Origin: Bryoerythrophyllum caledonicum
Taxonomy: Eukaryota; Streptophyta; Bryopsida; Pottiales; Pottiaceae
DNA: 64,000 bases
NCBI GenBank assembly: GCA_963971425.1
Contig: OZ020525.1
Coordinates: 3,207,560-3,271,559 of the forward strand
Direction: 5' to 3'
Under the pieces are notes generated by a model. The model searched no databases and was not told the origin of the DNA. It saw only the letters and a program-made list of their open reading frames with translations. Made by a program: the position numbers and the translations under genes. This document shows positions 57,932 through 64,000 of this stretch, in pieces (the first letter of the stretch is position 1; every line of letters begins with the position of its first letter).

Positions 57932-58297
57932 TCGTAGGTGAACCTCTAGTTCGGCACCTCCATTCCGAATTATTAATTAAAGTGAGTAAAGGCCATTCAA
58001 CATCCAAAATAGAAATAAATTATTTTTTGGCAAGAAATAAGATATTACTGTATTTAGCACATTTCACGACCGTGGGGTTTGAATCCAAGACCTTGGGGTT
58101 CTAAATCAAAGCCTCCATGCATGCACAACCTTGAAGGGAGGCTTTTCCAAGCCCCACTCCCCTTTGATGTCTTCCAATGTGACAAAATCTGTAGATATAT
58201 AGTTTCTCTAGTTTTGGCAATTCAATAAATATTTTCCCACTTAATTCGGCAAGCATTTTTCTAATTAATAAACCCCGAACTAGAGGTTCATCAACGG
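57932..58297. mobile_element. TA-flanked inverted-repeat element (366 bp)
   Basis: TA at 57,930-57,931 and 58,298-58,299 bound ends TCGTAGGTGAACCTCTAGTT and, on the other strand, CCGTTGATGAACCTCTAGTT. The interior (for example GGGGTTTGAATCCAAGACCT) is related to the nested element at 61,544-61,890. Copy B keeps only the right part (about 11,529-11,791). Confidence 0.68.
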
Positions 58298-59879
58298 TAC
58301 AAGTAATATTACATACATCTAACACAACCACTAGAGAATAACTCCCCAATTACTACGCAATCACTAGAGAATAAATATGGGATCACTATACAATAACTAT
58401 ACATGTGCATGTCATTTATAAAAAGTAATTATGTATTACAAAAATAACTTAAAATACTATAGTAATAGTTTACAATAACTGTAAAATAACTAGAGAGTGC
58501 ATTTATTAACTCATCCAATAAAAATGCCGCTACATAAAAATAAGTGGGTCCCAAAAGAGACATTAACTACGAATGAGAAGATGACACATAAGCTTTCACA
58601 TAGAATTACACATCAGTGCGGGAACTAGCTCATCATCCACGTCCATTGCCACCGTAAATTCCATGTCATATCAAAATCCACGTCAATAGCTACCTCATTA
58701 TCCCTTGAAGATGATGGTCCACGTAAGCAGATGGATGAGAAACCAACGTGGCAAAAAGAATTATTACATCAATAAATACTTCACAAAAATTACTCTGCTT
58801 GACCAATTTGTTTTTAGTAATTCTCATAGTAATATGGGTCATGTATAACTGAACAAAGGAAAATTTTCCAGTATTAAAAAGGTCCTTTGTTTCTAGTAGT
58901 GTAGAACACAAGAAACAAAACTTGGTTTTTATTCTTCAAAATCAAGTTCCAAAGAAGAAACGTTCAAATAGTGGTGAGATGCAAGTCTTGAGGATCATAT
59001 TGGATTACTAGGAGAAGAATAGTAAAACAATTTGATGTATGTGTACCTTTGACATCATCTACAATTGATGTCAATAAGTGGAGTATTTTAAGATCAGATG
59101 ATGGTGGACATTAAAGTCAATTTTTCCTTCCCTCAAAAGGTGGATTTATTTTCACAAAAACAATTCAAGATCATGTGGTGGATGAAATAATTACACAAGC
59201 ATTTCTGGGCACTGGTACATTACATACGATGAAGGCAAGGGATGATTATCACCGTATTGACATGAGTTGTGATTTTGACATGATCGCATCACTTCTGGAG
59301 TCAAATATGGGAGATCATCCACCTCCAATAATGTTGGAGCAAGCAATGGGTACAACATATCATAGATGAATGTATGTGAGGCACAAAAACTAGTCAAACA
59401 TGTCCAATTTTTGGAAGGTGTAAAGACAAATATACAATTTTGTGTTTATTTGTGACTATGTGAATGTGTATGAGTTTTTTCTATAAATGATAACACATAT
59501 TATAATATGTTTTGAATAATATAAATATTATGGTATTTGATTTTAACTCATTTTGCAATATGAAGAAACTCCGACATTATCATAGGTATCATGTTTTCTA
59601 TAGAAGTAGGTTTTATTCTTAGATTGATTTCCCAACTTTTGGAATATTGGGATGTGGTATCAATTATAGATATATGTATATTATGATATATGAAGAAAAA
59701 TACATGCAAACTTTGATATAAAATGATGAAAATATTATACATATATGTGTATGTATCCACAATGTTTTTATTTTTTTTTGTGTATAACCTTTTATATGTA
59801 AAGATTACCTGAAGGATACAAGTGGACTAGTTTGCGTCTCTTTTTTTTTTTTGCAAAAATTGTGTTTCTACTACTTTGA

Positions 59880-60812
59880 CCCCTAAATTACCAAGCCATT
59901 CTCAAACCAAAAACACTTCAAAACTACTAGTTTCAGTGCAATGAGTAAGGAAGAAAAGGAAAACTTATATTTCTAGTTTTAACCGTGAGATCTCATTAAT
60001 GACATACCTAGTAACATACTCACAAAATTTCATAAACTTTGACTACACGGAAGATTAATAGTGTTTGAAGTACAGAACAGAGTTCAACTTCTTCCCTACG
60101 TTTTGTGGATTAGCAGATTTGACTTCACTTGTTGTCCAATTTTTGCACTACACAAGGTCTAAATTCATTACCACCATGTTACCACCATGTTAAGCATGAT
60201 ATTAGTTCCTTCTATACAGATTTTTAGAGGTAAACAAAAAGGTGAAGCATATTCAATAAAATTGTGCAAGGAGTGGAGGTTCGAAAATTGTCAATTCATG
60301 TTTTATTTTTTTGTGAACTAAATATGTTTTAGAATGAGAATCCAAATAGTCAATGAAAAGGGTTACATTACATAATGCCATGGGGAAAGTAAAAAGTAAA
60401 AATATGAAGATCTCAAAGTTTTATGTGGAAAGGAAGAAGATTTTTTGGATACCTTGCCCGACAATGTGTGACAATGTTTGACTTGGATTAATATGCTATT
60501 TTTCACCAAAGACAAGAGATTTTTGTGGACAATGTGAACGGAAATAATTATATTTGCTACCATTAAAAATCTCACATTCAATAGAGTGTCCTAGCAAAAG
60601 TATTTGGAGTTGCCCGCTCTCCCCATTTGAACTTCAAAATGCTATAACTTTTTCATTGAATGTCCGATTGAGGAAAAAATTGGACTTACACAAAGCTTTT
60701 AGTAATTTCCATTTACAGTAAAAAATTCAAAAAATAACATTGTAATTTGTCACAAGAGGAACCTGCCCAAACCTTCAAGAGTCCCCCGAGGGGACTCTCG
60801 GTAGTTTAGGGG
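59880..60812. mobile_element. TTAA-flanked element, family 1 (inverted), copy C
   Basis: Orthologue of 1,904-2,827. The flanks have decayed to TTGA and TTCA. The terminal hairpin is kept. Confidence 0.68.
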
Positions 60813-61291
60813 TTCACACGAGTAACAATTGCTTCCAAAAATCCTTCAAAGCCATATTATAATGGTAAAGGTTTTCTAGATGGGAAGAAGAACAACCATA
60901 TCCCATAAAATCCCTGATTATTTCTCACCAAAAACACTTCAAGAATCTCATAATTGGTGCAAAGAGTTGAAATAAACAAGAAGTTTCTTAATTCCATCCC
61001 AACCATAAGATCTTACTCTCTACAAGCATGTGCTCACATATTTTCAGAACATTTATCTAAAGAGATTGGAAGATTTTTGTGCTTGAAGATAAAGAACTTA
61101 TTTCTTCCTATACTATCAATTGTTTGTCACATTTTGCGTTATAAAAGTTCAAAAAATTTAAACCAATATGATGCACATGACTTTAGTTCCATGTACAACA
61201 ATTTTTGGAGGAAGAAAGAAGTGAAGCATTTTCAGAACAATTGTGCTAGAAACAAACGTTTAAAACTTGCCAAAATATAACTAGTTTTTAA

Positions 61292-62573
61292 CCCCTAAAA
61301 GACCAGGTGTCAAAAATGGGCTTTTTGAAAGTTTGGTCAGGTTCCTATGGTGTCAATTTCCAACATTCTTCTTTGAAAATTTTACTATAGAAAGGCATTA
61401 CCCAGACCTTAGTGGGAATTTTTTTTTCCTAAATTAGGCATTTGATGAAAAAGTTATAGGGTTTTGAATTTCAAATGGGCACCTCGGGCACCTCCAAATT
61501 TTTTTGCTAGGACACTCTATTGAATGTGAGATTTTCAATACTACCATAGGTCAAGGGCACCTTCGGCACTTGGACGCCGAATATTTAATTAAAGTCAAAA
61601 AAGTGGGTTCGGCTTTCTAAAAGATTTCGGGAGGAGTTCACATATTACTATAATTAGGCTATTTTGATGGGGATTAAACCTAAGACCTCAAGCTCACTTT
61701 GAGCTCTTTTGCACAGACTTCCAAGAATCAAGGCTTTCCAAGCCATAACTCCCCATTGATGTCTTTGATGTCCAAAGATTTTGTATATTAATACTTTCTT
61801 CAATTTCGGCATTTTCACTCAATAATTTCCCAAATAATTTGGCATGCCCCTTTTGAATTAATTATAGCCGAAGGTGCCCTTCACCTACGGTAGCAAGTAA
61901 TATTTTTTCCTTTCATGCTGTCAAAGAAAAAGTTCTTGTTTTTAGTGAAAAATAGCATACCAACCCAAGTCAAACATTTTCACACATTGTCACTCATGGT
62001 CGGGCAAGGTACCAAAAAAACTTCTTCTTTTCCACATAAAACCTAGATATCTTTATAATTTTCACTTTTTATTTTGTCCACAACAATATGTGGTGTAAAC
62101 CTTCTTGTTGACCATTCGGATTTTGAATCTAAAACATATTTCATTCACAAAAAATTAAAGTGTGAATTGGCAAATTTTGAACCTCTACTTCTTACATAGT
62201 TAATTCAAATATGCTACACCCGTCCTCTACCTCTAAAAATTGGTGTAAAGGAATTAACATCATGCTTAACAAAATGGTGATGAATTTAGACCTTGTGTAG
62301 TGCAAAAATTGACACCAAGTGAAGTCAAAGTCTGCTGATCCATTGCATACAGGGAAGAAAATGAACCATTTGCTTGACTTCAAACACTATAATCTTTCAA
62401 TCCGTGCAGTCATAATTTATGAAATTTTGGAAATATATCAACTACAACGTCTTAACTGAGATCCTACAGTCAAAACTAGAAACTAAAGTTTTTGCTTCCT
62501 TCTTTGTTCATTGCACTAGAATCCAACAATTTTGAAGTGTTTTTGGTGTAAAACTGTCACGATACCTTAGGGG
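61292..62573. mobile_element. TTAA-flanked element with nested TA element, copy C
   Basis: TTAA at 61,288-61,291 and 62,574-62,577 flank ends CCCCTAAAAGACC and GATACCTTAGGGG. It sits at exactly the same place as 14,573-15,508 in copy B, and the site is empty in copy A. It is 1,282 bp because of the nested element at 61,544-61,890. Non-coding. Confidence 0.88.
61544..61890. mobile_element. Nested TA-flanked inverted-repeat element (347 bp)
   Basis: The ends are CCATAGGTCAAGGGCACCTT and, on the other strand, CCGTAGGTGAAGGGCACCTT, about 24 bp with two mismatches. TA flanks both sides (61,542-61,543; 61,891-61,892). The unoccupied sequence CAATACTAGCAAGTAA is seen in the family-1 element at 45,003. 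Non-coding. Confidence 0.8.
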
Positions 62574-62636
62574 TTAATGAACTAATTTCTATATAAATTG
62601 AAATCAACTATTTAACATGCTCATGACACTTTTTAA

Positions 62637-63550
62637 CCCCTAAAGATTTGAGCAAGTTCTTATGGTGTCAATTTGTAACATTCCTTTTTGGAAGTTCTAG
62701 CATAGATGGACATTGCTAAAAGCTTCGTGTAAGTTCAATTTTCCCCTAGATTTGACATCCTATGCAAAAGTTATAGGTTTTTGAATATCAAACAGGGAGA
62801 GCGGGCACGTCGGGCACCTCCAAAAACTTTTGCAAGAACACTCTATTGAATGTGAGATTTTCAATACTAAAAAAAAAAAAATTCCTTTCACATTGTCAAC
62901 AAAAATCTCTTGTCTTAGTACAGTATAGCATAATAATCTAAGTCCAACATTTTCACACATTATCATACTTTGTCGGGCGAGGTACCAAAAAATCTTTTTC
63001 CTTTCCACATAAAACTTTGAGATCTTCATATTTTTTATTATTATTTTTCCATAGCATTATGTGAAATAAACCTTTTTATTGACCATTTGGATTCTCATTC
63101 TAAAACATACTAACTTCACAAAAAATAAAACGTGAGTTGTCAATTTTTGAACCTCCAATCCTTGCACATTTGTTTTGAATACACCACACCCCTTCTCTAC
63201 CTCTAAAAATTGGTGTGCAAGGAAATAACATCATGATTAACATGATGGTAATGCTTTCAGACCTTGTGTATTGCAAAAATTTGACACCAAGTGAAGTCAA
63301 AGTCTGTTGATCCACTCAATGCAGGGAAGAAATAGAACAAATTTCTCTACTTCAAACATTATAATCTTTCCATCCGTGCGGTCAAAGTTTATGAAATTTT
63401 GTGAGGACGTTAAATAATAAGTCTTAGTTTAGATCCTACGATTAGATGTAGAAATAAAAAGTCTTAGTTTAGATTACCTCAATACTCATTGCACTAGAAC
63501 GAGGAGTTTCAAGGTGTTTTTGGTGTGAAAATGCCTTGGGCCTTTAGGGG
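62637..63550. mobile_element. TTAA-flanked element, family 1, copy C (terminal hairpin lost)
   Basis: It matches 3,373-4,307. The left TTAA is at 62,633-62,636; the right flank has decayed to TTAG. About 30 bp just inside the left end, including the hairpin, are missing. Confidence 0.68.
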
Positions 63551-63650
63551 TTAGAGTATGAAACTAATAAAAAAATCCAAAATAAAATAAAATGATCTTT
63601 AATTTTTATGAACAAGTTAAAAGTTAATTTTTGCACCTTGTCCAACAAGA

Positions 63651-64000
63651 ACATGCAATTAAGCAATTATGCACTTAGCCAAGTGCATAAAACGGCGCTA
63701 AAAAACAACAAAATTTTCCTGTAAATTTTAATTTTTTAAAAAAAATAAATAAAAATTAGTTTCACTTTTGTACTAAACTTACATGTCTGTAGCGTTAAAT
63801 CTTGGCTTCTACATGTACATGTAAGAGATATACATTCTTTATTTGCTGGAACTTTTAAAGAATACATGATTATTAATATGATTTTTGTCCCTTTTAAGAT
63901 TGTAACAATGATGTATGTACTTACATTTTGTAGATACACGTTTGAATAATTATAAAATTTTAGAATACATCTCACTACAATACAATTTTTTAAAAATGCA
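63651..64000. other. AT-rich unique sequence at window end
   Basis: TGCACTTAGCCAAGTGCA at about 63,670 forms a small palindrome. No gene is seen. Confidence 0.35.

Larger units (their letters stand above)
57340..63650. repeat. Segmental duplication alpha, copy C
   Basis: It aligns with 11,080-16,340 and 1-4,390. From 57,340 to 57,590 it shows only weaker resemblance to neighbouring repeats. It shares with copy A the 380-700 block and with copy B the third TTAA element. It ends near 63,650, where AT-rich unique sequence follows. Confidence 0.88.

Noticed and set aside
63660-63700. Palindrome TGCACTTAGCCAAGTGCA considered as an element end
   Set aside because: No matching inverted copy and no target duplication nearby.

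Overview
The window looks like nuclear DNA of a land plant, most likely a bryophyte. It is AT-rich, packed with degenerate DNA transposons, and its genes carry spliceosomal introns with GTGAGT/GTAAGT donors. The bryophyte call is an inference. It rests mainly on a kinase pseudogene (54.3-55.8 kb) that resembles a kinase family I know as expanded in mosses and relatives; no sequence search was possible.

Layout. A unit of about 11.8 kb is tandemly repeated and then re-used. A transposon-rich segment (alpha) lies at 1-4,400 (A), 11,080-16,430 (B) and 57,340-63,650 (C). It is followed in A and B by a C2-domain gene remnant, and then by a second segment (delta) at 5,240-11,080 (A), 17,540-19,210 (B, partial) and 25,060-30,620 (D). 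Single-copy sequence lies between: a degenerate TIR-domain ORF at 20.8 kb, a six-exon gene of unknown function at 31.4-33.1 kb, a four-exon MULE/SWIM transposase gene at 34.8-39.7 kb, a GC-rich island at 44.3-44.7 kb, a CACTA-like element at 47.3-49.6 kb, the kinase pseudogene, and displaced pieces of the 31-kb gene at 47.0, 50.1 and 56.3 kb.

Genes. The best-supported genes are the MULE transposase (DDE residues and a CxCx(n)CxH SWIM finger), two near-identical copies of a small one-pass membrane protein (112 aa, minus strand, 9.4-10.6 and 29.0-30.2 kb), and the six-exon gene, whose intron phases all agree. The other coding matches are broken.

Mobile DNA. Because the duplicated segments are still alignable, several insertions can be checked against an empty copy inside the window. 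A TTAA-targeting family with CCCCTAA ends (piggyBac-like by structure) has filled sites at 14,573-15,508 and 61,292-62,573 and an empty site at 3,307. A hAT-like element at 962-1,309 has a perfect 8-bp duplication and empty sites in B and C. A TA-targeting element at 28,128-28,688 has an empty site at 9,119. About a dozen more TTAA-bounded elements of several families make up much of the window. No transposase for the TTAA, hAT, TA or CACTA elements is present, so all are non-autonomous here.
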